From positions 868,001 through 932,000 of the forward strand of contig OY970066.1 in assembly GCA_963705285.1 (NCBI GenBank): a DNA stretch of 64,000 bases. Direction: 5' to 3'. This DNA is from JACMLD01 sp963705285 (GTDB taxonomy: Bacteria > Bacteroidota > Bacteroidia > Chitinophagales > Chitinophagaceae). The translations under genes were made by a program, and so were the position numbers. Shown here piece by piece: positions 51,527-58,980 of the stretch; within the stretch, counting starts at the first letter, position 1; every line of letters begins with the position of its first letter. The notes beneath the pieces were generated by a model. That model saw only the letters and a program-made list of their open reading frames with translations. It made no database searches and had not been told where the DNA came from.

Positions 51527-53911
51527 TTAGGCTGCTACAGCTTTTACATATTGCAATATTACCCGGAACAGTTCATCCGGGTCAAAGGGTTTTACAATAA
51601 TATCGGTGAGGCCTGCCGCGTATACTTCGCTTTCTACTTCTTTCGGCAGGCTGGCAGTTAACGCAATCACAGGAAGGTTTTCTCCGCGCCTCCTCAGTTC
51701 CCTGGTAGCCTGGTAGCCATCCATTACAGGCATTTCCAAATCCATTAATACCACGTGGTGGCGGGAAGCATCAAACTTGCTGATGGCCTCTTCACCGTTT
51801 ACTGCAATGTCTATGGAGGCGCCGCAACGTTCAAGAAATGCTTTGGCCACCAGAATATTCAGCGGGTTATCTTCCACTAATAATATTGAAATATCCTGCA
51901 GTGCTTTAGACTCATGGGTTTTCTGTTCCTGGGCGGGCGAATTGGTTTCTATACGTTCGCTGGTCAGCAAAAACATTTGCGTAAAGTAGAATTCAGATCC
52001 TTTGCCCAGTTCGCTTTTCAGTTGCAACTTACAACCCTGCATTTCCAGAATTTTTTTGCTGATGGAAAGTCCCAGCCCGGTACCGCCGAAGCTACGGGAG
52101 GTAGAAGAATCTGCCTGCGTAAAACGCTCAAATATCAACTGCTGTTTTTCAAGTGGTATACCAATACCGGTATCAGTTACCGATATACGCAGTACAATAT
52201 AATCGTCTTCTGTTTTTTCTATTTTGATGGAAAGGTGTACCGAGCCTTCTTTGGTAAACTTGATGGCATTTTGCACCAGGTTGTTTAAAACCTGGCTGGT
52301 GCGCGTTGGGTCGCCGATAACCTTGGTATTCAGCAGCGGATCAATAGTGAGGAGTAATTGCACCCGTTTGTCATCGGCCAGGTTTTGTAAGCCTGCAATT
52401 ATATTTCTGGCCATAGCGGGCAGGTCCATGGCAATTTGTTCAATACTGATTTTACCAGCCTCTATCTTATTATAATCAAGAATATTATTCACGATAGACA
52501 ACAGGTTGTTGGCGGAAAACAACAGCACATTAAGGTGCTCCTGCTGGTCTTTTCTTGGTTCGCTTCTTTTTAATAAATGCGCCATGCCTATCACCGAGTT
52601 CAGTGGCGTGCGTATTTCGTGAGACATGGTTGACAAAAACTCCGATTTGGCCTTCAATCCCTGCCGGGCTTCCGTGGCCGCCTGTTGCAATATATCTGCA
52701 AACCGGTGAGACAATACAAGCGATTGCAAAAAGAAAAAAGTGACATACCCGCCAAATACAACCAGCTTCAACGCCGGAATAACATTGAAATACTGAAGGT
52801 TCACCACAAAGTATACCAGCAGCATTACTCCACTGCTCATGAGTGCATACCATGAGCCTTTTCTTTTATGAATAACGGCCTGTATGTACACATAAAATGC
52901 ATATACGATGTACAGGAACATTACAGCAAGAAAAAAATTGAGCAATGCTGTAAATATAACCGGCGGCGCAAGCACAATGGTGATGGCATATGCCAAACAA
53001 AACCAAATCACGGCTTTCATTACACCCTGCAGGCAATCTTTTGGATACAATAACCGGGTATAGTGTGAAAACAGCGCCACACCCAAGACCAGGGTAAGGT
53101 ATTCAAGCCTGATGCAAACAAACCAACTAACACCCGGAAAAAGGGCGTGAAGCACATACAGATCTGTACCAATCATTCTGTAACTGGTAACGATGCAAAA
53201 AACAGAAAAGTAGAAAATGATTTTATCGTTTCTGCCAAATACCGACAGGCCCCAGAAAAATAAGCCACCCATAAACAAACAACCTGCAAGAATGAGATCC
53301 AGCGCTGTGTTTTGTTGGTATTTTAAGGTGAGTTGTGCTTTGTCGCCAATCAGCATTTCTTTATACGTGCCGCCCTTGGCATGCCAGAAATTGGCTACCT
53401 GTAAAATAATGTGCAACGTATCTGAAGTATTATCCAGGGCAATTGTTTTGGTTGCCCAGAATGGCCGTGAGGTAGAATCACTGGTTCCTATTTTACCGTT
53501 CTCGGCCAGTTGCTTTCCATTCACAAATAATTTATACGCGCTGTAGCCATCTGGTACTTCCAGTGCCAGCGGTGGTTTTTCTTTTGGTAATAAAACAGTA
53601 AGCCTGTAACTGGCATAACCTTGCGATGACAGCGGCGCTCCATTAACCTGTATGTTCTTCCATAATTGAGGGTAGTCGGCAAAACCGGATGCATTGGCCA
53701 AACTATCTGTGGGCGATACTAACTGCCGCCAGTTAAAAATCCATTGGCCGCTGAGTGCTATGGGTTTTGAGGAAAAGGATGAATTGCGCAGGTCTATTAT
53801 TCCTTTGCGGGCGGCAGGCGCATCATCTTGCAGAACGCCCTGGGCAACACATGCATTGCCTACACACCCCAGAAACAAAAGAAAAATAACAAAAGAAAAA
53901 ACGCTCTTCAT
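51527..53911 (-). CDS. hybrid sensor histidine kinase/response regulator with 7TM-DISM input
   Basis: This 794-residue protein has a signal peptide, a periplasmic jelly-roll-like domain (about 40-190: 'YASYRLTVLLPKEKPPLALE', 'PDGYSAYKLFVNGKQLAENG'), about seven transmembrane helices (about 205-400), then HisKA with 'FLSTMSHEIRTPLNSVIGMA' (phosphoacceptor His), HATPase_c ('VLNNLVQNAIKFTKEGSVHL', 'ISVTDTGIGIPLEK', 'FGGTGLGLSISKKILEMQGC') and a C-terminal receiver domain ('ISILLVEDNPLNILVAKAF', Asp in 'VVLMDLEMPVMDGYQATREL', Lys in 'DIIVKPFDPDEL'). It senses an extracellular ligand and passes the phosphate to its own receiver. The 7TM-DISM part is known for carbohydrate-like ligands in some cases; here the signal is unknown. 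Confidence 0.93.
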   Translation of the reverse strand: MKSVFSFVIFLLFLGCVGNACVAQGVLQDDAPAARKGIIDLRNSSFSSKPIALSGQWIFNWRQLVSPTDSLANASGFADYPQLWKNIQVNGAPLSSQGYASYRLTVLLPKEKPPLALEVPDGYSAYKLFVNGKQLAENGKIGTSDSTSRPFWATKTIALDNTSDTLHIILQVANFWHAKGGTYKEMLIGDKAQLTLKYQQNTALDLILAGCLFMGGLFFWGLSVFGRNDKIIFYFSVFCIVTSYRMIGTDLYVLHALFPGVSWFVCIRLEYLTLVLGVALFSHYTRLLYPKDCLQGVMKAVIWFCLAYAITIVLAPPVIFTALLNFFLAVMFLYIVYAFYVYIQAVIHKRKGSWYALMSSGVMLLVYFVVNLQYFNVIPALKLVVFGGYVTFFFLQSLVLSHRFADILQQAATEARQGLKAKSEFLSTMSHEIRTPLNSVIGMAHLLKRSEPRKDQQEHLNVLLFSANNLLSIVNNILDYNKIEAGKISIEQIAMDLPAMARNIIAGLQNLADDKRVQLLLTIDPLLNTKVIGDPTRTSQVLNNLVQNAIKFTKEGSVHLSIKIEKTEDDYIVLRISVTDTGIGIPLEKQQLIFERFTQADSSTSRSFGGTGLGLSISKKILEMQGCKLQLKSELGKGSEFYFTQMFLLTSERIETNSPAQEQKTHESKALQDISILLVEDNPLNILVAKAFLERCGASIDIAVNGEEAISKFDASRHHVVLMDLEMPVMDGYQATRELRRRGENLPVIALTASLPKEVESEVYAAGLTDIIVKPFDPDELFRVILQYVKAVAA

Positions 53912-54117
53912 AATGTACCGTAAAGCCTTGCTGCTTTTTGACTTGGCCCGATTTGTAAACGCTTCTAGTTATAAAAAATGATTTAAAAGATTAAAAATTA
54001 AGGCTCCATATGTTAAAAAAATAGTACAGGCCATGTTTTTCCTGCGATACAGTAGGGGTAAGTACCTATCACCATATTAAAGGCGTTTTAATGTTGCTGG
54101 TTTGTCATGTTGCGGCA

Positions 54118-54148
54118 CAAAAAAACCCCCACTCAAACGTGGGGGCCA
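54118..54148 (-). terminator. intrinsic terminator after ompA-type gene
   Basis: CCCCCAC (54126-54132) pairs with GTGGGGG (54139-54145); on the minus strand the stem is directly followed by seven T residues. It lies about 25 bp after the stop of the OmpA lipoprotein gene. Confidence 0.92.
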
Positions 54149-54169
54149 AAATTTTAAATCGAATTTTTA

Positions 54170-55039
54170 TTACTGCTTTTTGGGTTCCAACAATTTGAAG
54201 AATTGATCAAGCTGTGGCAGAATAACAATTCTTGTTCTGCGGTTTGCCGCTTTACCATCTGGTGTACTGTTATCAGCAACTGGTTTGAATTCTCCGCGTC
54301 CGGCGGCTGCAATATGAGATGGGTCGAGGCCGTATTGTTTTTGCAAAATGCGCACAACAGAAGTGGCGCGTTTAACACTCAGGTCCCAGTTGTCAATTAA
54401 CACGCCTTTGGCAAAACCAACGTTATCGGTATGGCCTTCTACCATAAATTCTATATCTGGTTGGTTTTTCAATACCAGTGCTACTTTACCCAGTACATCT
54501 TTTGCCTGGTCGGTAATATCGTAGCTACCGCTTTTAAACAGCAGTTTATCGGATATATCAATATACACCACGCCTTTATCAACTTTTATGTTGATGTCTT
54601 TATCGTCTAGGTTGCCGATAGCACCTTTAAGGTTCATTACCAGCGCCATGTTCAATGAGTCTTTGCGCGCCATTGATGCCTGCAGATCCTGTATATAAGA
54701 ATCCTTGGCACCAATGTTTTCCATTGATTTTTTAATACTCTCTGCTTGTGAGCTGGAAATTACGGAGAGGTCTTGCAATTGTTTCAATGCCTGGGTATTG
54801 TTTTCTTTGAGGTAGGCAAGTTGTTTGTTCAGGCTTTCAATTTCAGCATCAGACAACATTTTCTTTTTAGCGGCATCTGCTCTTTCATCTTCGCAGGTTT
54901 TCAGAGAGCCCTGTAATGCGGTGTATTGGGTATTAAGCGCCGCGTATTTGTCTTGTTCTGCTTTAAATTTTTTGTTACTAACACAGGAGGAGAGTAGTAT
55001 AGCAGCCAAAGCGGGCAGCAATAATTGTTTGGGGTGCAT
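54170..55039 (-). CDS. OmpA-family outer membrane lipoprotein with coiled-coil
   Basis: This 289-residue lipoprotein has a signal ending 'ILLSSCVSNKK' (Cys19). A coiled-coil follows (about 30-130: 'ALQGSLKTCEDERADAAKKK', 'LNKQLAYLKENNTQALKQLQ'). The C-terminal OmpA domain (about 165-285) has the peptidoglycan-binding pattern 'IEFMVEGHTDNVGFAKG', 'NWDLSVKRATSVVRILQKQY' and 'AAGRGEFKPVADNSTPDGKA'. It anchors the outer membrane to peptidoglycan. It is downstream of no partner on its strand and ends in a strong terminator. Confidence 0.93.
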   Translation of the reverse strand: MHPKQLLLPALAAILLSSCVSNKKFKAEQDKYAALNTQYTALQGSLKTCEDERADAAKKKMLSDAEIESLNKQLAYLKENNTQALKQLQDLSVISSSQAESIKKSMENIGAKDSYIQDLQASMARKDSLNMALVMNLKGAIGNLDDKDINIKVDKGVVYIDISDKLLFKSGSYDITDQAKDVLGKVALVLKNQPDIEFMVEGHTDNVGFAKGVLIDNWDLSVKRATSVVRILQKQYGLDPSHIAAAGRGEFKPVADNSTPDGKAANRRTRIVILPQLDQFFKLLEPKKQ

Positions 55040-55212
55040 AATGATGGTTTTATATAATCAATGTGTATTTTATACGAGGGCGAATTTACTGTATATATCT
55101 AAATCATTTGAGAAATCTGCGTTAATAAAGCCGGGTGTTACATTGGCTTTGTTCTTCATTTGTTCATAGCTAACAATGCTCCTGCAAAGATTCGGGAAAA
55201 CAGTCAAAAAAC

Positions 55213-55238
55213 AAAAACCCGGAAAATTCCGGGTTTTT
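55213..55238 (-). terminator. intrinsic terminator after rho
   Basis: AAAAACCCGGAA and TTCCGGGTTTTT form a perfect 12-bp stem with a 2-nt loop (effectively a 4-nt AAAA loop), followed on the minus strand by GTTTTTTG. It lies 17 bp after the rho stop (55255). The gene for Rho itself thus ends in a Rho-independent terminator. Confidence 0.95.
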
Positions 55239-55254
55239 AATAATCTAAAAAAAA

Positions 55255-56913
55255 TTATCTGTTCATACTGGCAAGAAATTCTTCATTGCTTTTTGTGCCT
55301 CTCATGCGTTTCAGTAATTCATTCATGGCTTCTTCCGTATTCATATCTCCCAGGAAAACGCGCAGCAGGTTCATGCGTTGCAGTACATCCCTGTCAAGCA
55401 ATAAATCATCGCGGCGTGTGGAAGAGGCCGTTAGATCAATAGCAGGGAAGATACGGCGGTTGGCAAGGCGCCTGTCTAGCTGCAATTCCATATTACCGGT
55501 TCCCTTGAATTCTTCAAAAATTACTTCTTCCATTTTTGATCCGGTATCTATAAGCGCTGTTGCAAGAATGGTTAAAGAACCGCCATTTTCAATTTTACGG
55601 GCTGCGCCAAAAAATTGTTTGGGTTTTTGCAGTGCGTTGGCTTCTACACCGCCGCTCAAAACTTTACCACTGGCAGGTGCTACCGTATTGTGCGCACGGG
55701 CCAAACGTGTAATAGAATCGAGCAGTATCACCACATCATGTCCGCACTCTACCAGTCTTTTTGCTTTTTGCAATGCCATGGTAGACACTTTAACGTGTTT
55801 TTCTGCAGGCTCATCAAAGGTGGATGCGATCACTTCTGCTTTTACGCTGCGTTCCATATCCGTTACCTCTTCAGGACGTTCATCTACCAATACAATCATC
55901 AGGTAACACTCGGGGTGATTTTCTGCAATTGCATTGGCCACGGCTTTTAACAACATTGTTTTACCGGTCTTTGGCTGAGAAACTATCAATCCACGCTGGC
56001 CCTTTCCTATTGGCGTAAAAAGATCCATAATGCGTGTTGAGTAATCAGACGGGCTGGTAAACAAATTCAGTTTCTCGAAGGGAAACAGTGGTGTTAAATA
56101 ATCAAACGGTACGCGGTCGCGCACTTCTTCGGGGCCTTTGCCATTAATGGTTTCTACTTTCAGTAAGGCAAAATATTTTTCGCCTTCTTTCGGCGGACGT
56201 ACCGCACCAAAAACAGTATCGCCGGTTTTTAAACCAAACAATTTTATTTGTGATGGAGATACATATACATCATCTGGTGAACTTAAATAATTATAATCGC
56301 TGCTGCGCAGAAAGCCATAACCATCGGGCATCATTTCCAATACACCTTCACCTTGTATAATGCCATCAAACTCTATATTAAATACATCGTTGCTTCTCCT
56401 TTGCTGCTGCTGAAAATTACGTTGCGGTTCTGTGGTTGGCGACGATTGGTTGGGATTTACAGGAGTGGGCTGTTCAACAGTAGCCTGCACGCGGTTGCCC
56501 GCTTCTATTTCAGGCTGATCGTCGTCATCGTCATCATTATCTTGTTGATTGCTTTCAGGAAGTCTTTCGGGTATTTCTTCTTCTGCTTTTTTGCGGCCGC
56601 GCTTAACTACCACTTGCTTTTCTTCTTTCTTTATAACCGGCTTTTTGCTTTCTGCTTTAACCGGTTTTTCATCGCCACTTTCTACAATGGCTTCTTCATG
56701 AGAGTTGGCGGTAGTTGTTTTTACAATTCTTTTTCTTTTGCCTTTCTCTTCGGTATTTCCTTTGGCAGCACTGGCAGAAACGGCTTGTTTATCGAGAATT
56801 TGGTATACAAGAGCTTGTTTATCAAGCTTTTTGGCATTGGGGATTTTAAGCTGCTCGGCAATATCGAGCAATTCAGGAACGAGCATGTCGTTCAGTTGCA
56901 AAATGTCGTACAT
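55255..56913 (-). CDS. rho: transcription termination factor Rho with N-terminal insertion
   Basis: This 552-residue protein is longer than E. coli Rho (419). The Rho_N helix bundle is at 1-45 ('LQLNDMLVPELLDIAEQLKI'). It is followed by a low-complexity, highly charged insertion (about 50-185: runs of Lys/Glu and an Asp-rich tract, then Gln/Arg/Asn), typical of Bacteroidota Rho. Then come the RNA-binding cold-shock domain ('GVLEMMPDGYGFLRSSDYNY', 'VYVSPSQIKLFGLKTGDTVF'), Walker A 'GLIVSQPKTGKTMLLK', Walker B 'DVVILLDSITRLARAHN' and the Q- and R-loops ('SGKVLSGGVEANALQKPKQF'). It is a hexameric RNA translocase that ends transcription. Its leader (56914-57340) is AT-rich. Confidence 0.97.
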   Translation of the reverse strand: MYDILQLNDMLVPELLDIAEQLKIPNAKKLDKQALVYQILDKQAVSASAAKGNTEEKGKRKRIVKTTTANSHEEAIVESGDEKPVKAESKKPVIKKEEKQVVVKRGRKKAEEEIPERLPESNQQDNDDDDDDQPEIEAGNRVQATVEQPTPVNPNQSSPTTEPQRNFQQQQRRSNDVFNIEFDGIIQGEGVLEMMPDGYGFLRSSDYNYLSSPDDVYVSPSQIKLFGLKTGDTVFGAVRPPKEGEKYFALLKVETINGKGPEEVRDRVPFDYLTPLFPFEKLNLFTSPSDYSTRIMDLFTPIGKGQRGLIVSQPKTGKTMLLKAVANAIAENHPECYLMIVLVDERPEEVTDMERSVKAEVIASTFDEPAEKHVKVSTMALQKAKRLVECGHDVVILLDSITRLARAHNTVAPASGKVLSGGVEANALQKPKQFFGAARKIENGGSLTILATALIDTGSKMEEVIFEEFKGTGNMELQLDRRLANRRIFPAIDLTASSTRRDDLLLDRDVLQRMNLLRVFLGDMNTEEAMNELLKRMRGTKSNEEFLASMNR

Positions 56914-57343
56914 AATGGAGTATTAGTCATCAAAATCAAAAAAACCTGCGTCTGACCTGGGTTGTTGAAAAAATTTTGAAATGAAAATGATAGTGACGGA
57001 ATGAAAAAACTGATGAGCTGTAGATTATAGGAATGAACTAACCAGCCTGATTCCAGTGCAATGATAGCATAAAAACGGAAAAAGTAAAAAATTATTTTGG
57101 AAACCTGCTTTGGCAGGGGGTTCTGGGGCAATCTGGTTTTCAAGCTGTTGATGCTTTTGTGCCATTAATAATCAATAAAAATGCAGCAAAACATTGAAAG
57201 TGGGCAATTACCAGATTTGCGAATTATGCGAGTTGATTGCAGCCGGACATCGTAAAAGAACGAGGTTTTCAAAAATTAATACGATTCGAAAAACAGTGAA
57301 AGCAAATGAGCCTTTTATAAGATTGGTTAGATGAACTATGAAT

Positions 57344-57393
57344 TTCTCTGCTGGCTCTGCTAACGCTGTGCGATAATATGTTTGAACTGGGAT
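57344..57393 (-). repeat. single dispersed copy of the 88-bp array core
   Basis: The minus-strand sequence ATCCCAGTTCAAACATATTA, TCGCACAGCGTTAGCAGAGC, CAGCAGAGA matches the junction core of the 88-bp array (ATCCCAGTTCAGACAATTAT, CGCACAGAGCCAGCAGAGCT) with a 9-bp insertion and few changes. It shows that the repeat family exists as single units outside the arrays. Confidence 0.8.
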
Positions 57394-57437
57394 GGTTCAA
57401 TACCAGCATTAAAATGCTGTGTACAATTCTAACAAAT

Positions 57438-57466
57438 AAAAAAAGCAGCGTAATAGCTGCTTTTTT
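57438..57466 (-). terminator. intrinsic terminator after the receptor-lipoprotein operon
   Basis: AGCAGC and GCTGCT form a short perfect stem with loop GTAATA; flanking A7 and T6 tracts extend pairing and give a U-run on the minus strand. It is 17 bp after the stop of the lipoprotein gene at 57483. Confidence 0.9.
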
Positions 57467-57482
57467 CTGATGTGGTGGTATG

Positions 57483-58952
57483 TTACTTAGTATAGTTAAA
57501 CTTCGTCCAGCCTTTGAACCAGTTGGCATCTTCGCCCGATGGTGCAATAGCGCCGAGAAAGTCTACTTTTTTTATAAATGTTCTTGCGGTAATAATGGGA
57601 TCATCAAAGTAATTGTTGCTGGCGGTGGGAATTACCACAGCAGAGTTTCCAAACGGACCCCAGTCTGGATTGATATAATCAAACGGCCTGGTATAAATAG
57701 TTTGTTCCGTGGTCTGCGTAAGTATTTTGTTTTTTGTATTGTTTGTAAACCAGGTTGAAATAGAAGCACTGGTGGCGCCGGTAGGGGAAGAACTGCTGGC
57801 AGTATAAGCTACCGGCGTTTTGCAACTGGCAAGTATAATACCACTTAATTGCAGCGTGTTGTTGGTTATATTATTATCAGTAGGAGTTCCCAAACCTGCA
57901 TCAATTAAGATACCTGTAGACCAGCCTACAAAAACAGAATTGAAAATTGAAAGAGAAGAGTTCCTTCTTATTTGAACTGCAGCACCAAGGTAATTGCTAT
58001 TGCCTACATTGTTGGGAGTAGCCAGCGGCCCAAAAGAAGATACGTTGGAAAACACGGCTTTTGTTTGCGGGGTCAATGCGCTGCCGGTTCCATCGTTATC
58101 GCTTTCAAAACTTTCAGATTTAGAAACATCGGCAATGGATGAGTCGCGTACTATCAATCCAAATTGTACACTTCCGCTAAAGCCATTGTCTGTATCAAAA
58201 TCATCATCCTGTGTTTTATACGCAATCAGGTATTTACAGTTTACAGTTCCGCCAAACCATTCAAAGGCATCGTCTTTTGCATACGATACCTGTATGTGGT
58301 CTATCACGGTTTTGTTGCCTACGCAGGCCATGGTAAGACTGTTGATTTCCTGGTTGGGTAAAAAAGCGTAACCGGCATATTCAATGCGCACATACTGCAA
58401 CGTACCTGAATTATCATCATTTACCGGCGCGGGTGCAACCGCATCGCCAGAACCCGCCAATCCATCGCCTGCTGCATTGTTAAAACCGCCTTCAGGTATG
58501 TACAATCCCGGTGCGCCGCCATTACTTGCATTTATAGCCGCTTTACCCAGCAATTCTATACCGCCCCAGTCGCCCGAGGTAGGTGTGGGAGATGCTGACG
58601 TAAATATAATGGGTGATTCCTGGGTACCTACAGCCATTATTTTAGCGCCGCGTTTTATAATTAACGCAGCCGTATTGGTACCTGAATACGCACCTTTAAC
58701 AGTTGCGCCTTTCTGTACTGTAAGTGTTACGCCTGCATCTACGTATACAAGACCCGACAGTATATTATTATCTGCTGCATACAACGTTGTATCTTTTGTA
58801 ATGTGGCCAGACAAGGTTACCGTTTTACCGGTATTGCCACCCGTACCGCCGCCACCAGGCACAAGAAATGGTTCACCATCTGTTTCAATCTTACGACAAG
58901 CTGTGATACTTATCAACACAACCGCAGCAATGTAAAAAATGCAATTTTTCAT
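57483..58952 (-). CDS. lipoprotein paired with the TonB receptor, beta-helix-like
   Basis: This 489-residue protein has a signal ending 'LISITACRKIETDG', a Bacteroidota lipoprotein form. A Gly-rich linker ('LVPGGGGTGGNTGKTVT') precedes a long Asn/Ser/Gly-rich region with right-handed beta-helix-like repeats ('YVDAGVTLTVQKGATVKGAY', 'ALIIKRGAKIMAVGTQESPI', 'GIELLGKAAINASNGGAPGL', 'HIQVSYAKDDAFEWFGGTVN'). No catalytic residue can be named. Its start is 28 bp after the stop of the TonB receptor gene, so the pair is one operon. It is likely a surface-exposed binding protein for the receptor's substrate (analogous in position, not in sequence, to SusD). Confidence 0.82.
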   Translation of the reverse strand: MKNCIFYIAAVVLISITACRKIETDGEPFLVPGGGGTGGNTGKTVTLSGHITKDTTLYAADNNILSGLVYVDAGVTLTVQKGATVKGAYSGTNTAALIIKRGAKIMAVGTQESPIIFTSASPTPTSGDWGGIELLGKAAINASNGGAPGLYIPEGGFNNAAGDGLAGSGDAVAPAPVNDDNSGTLQYVRIEYAGYAFLPNQEINSLTMACVGNKTVIDHIQVSYAKDDAFEWFGGTVNCKYLIAYKTQDDDFDTDNGFSGSVQFGLIVRDSSIADVSKSESFESDNDGTGSALTPQTKAVFSNVSSFGPLATPNNVGNSNYLGAAVQIRRNSSLSIFNSVFVGWSTGILIDAGLGTPTDNNITNNTLQLSGIILASCKTPVAYTASSSSPTGATSASISTWFTNNTKNKILTQTTEQTIYTRPFDYINPDWGPFGNSAVVIPTASNNYFDDPIITARTFIKKVDFLGAIAPSGEDANWFKGWTKFNYTK

Positions 58953-58980
58953 AATACCCTTTTATTTTTAAAAAGTTTTG

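Larger units (their letters stand above)
56914..57482. other. intergenic region with rho leader, dispersed repeat and terminator
   Basis: No gene was seen. From the right it includes the T9-type receptor operon's terminator (57438-57466), a copy of the dispersed repeat (57344-57393), and the AT-rich leader of rho. No promoter could be placed with confidence. Confidence 0.5.
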
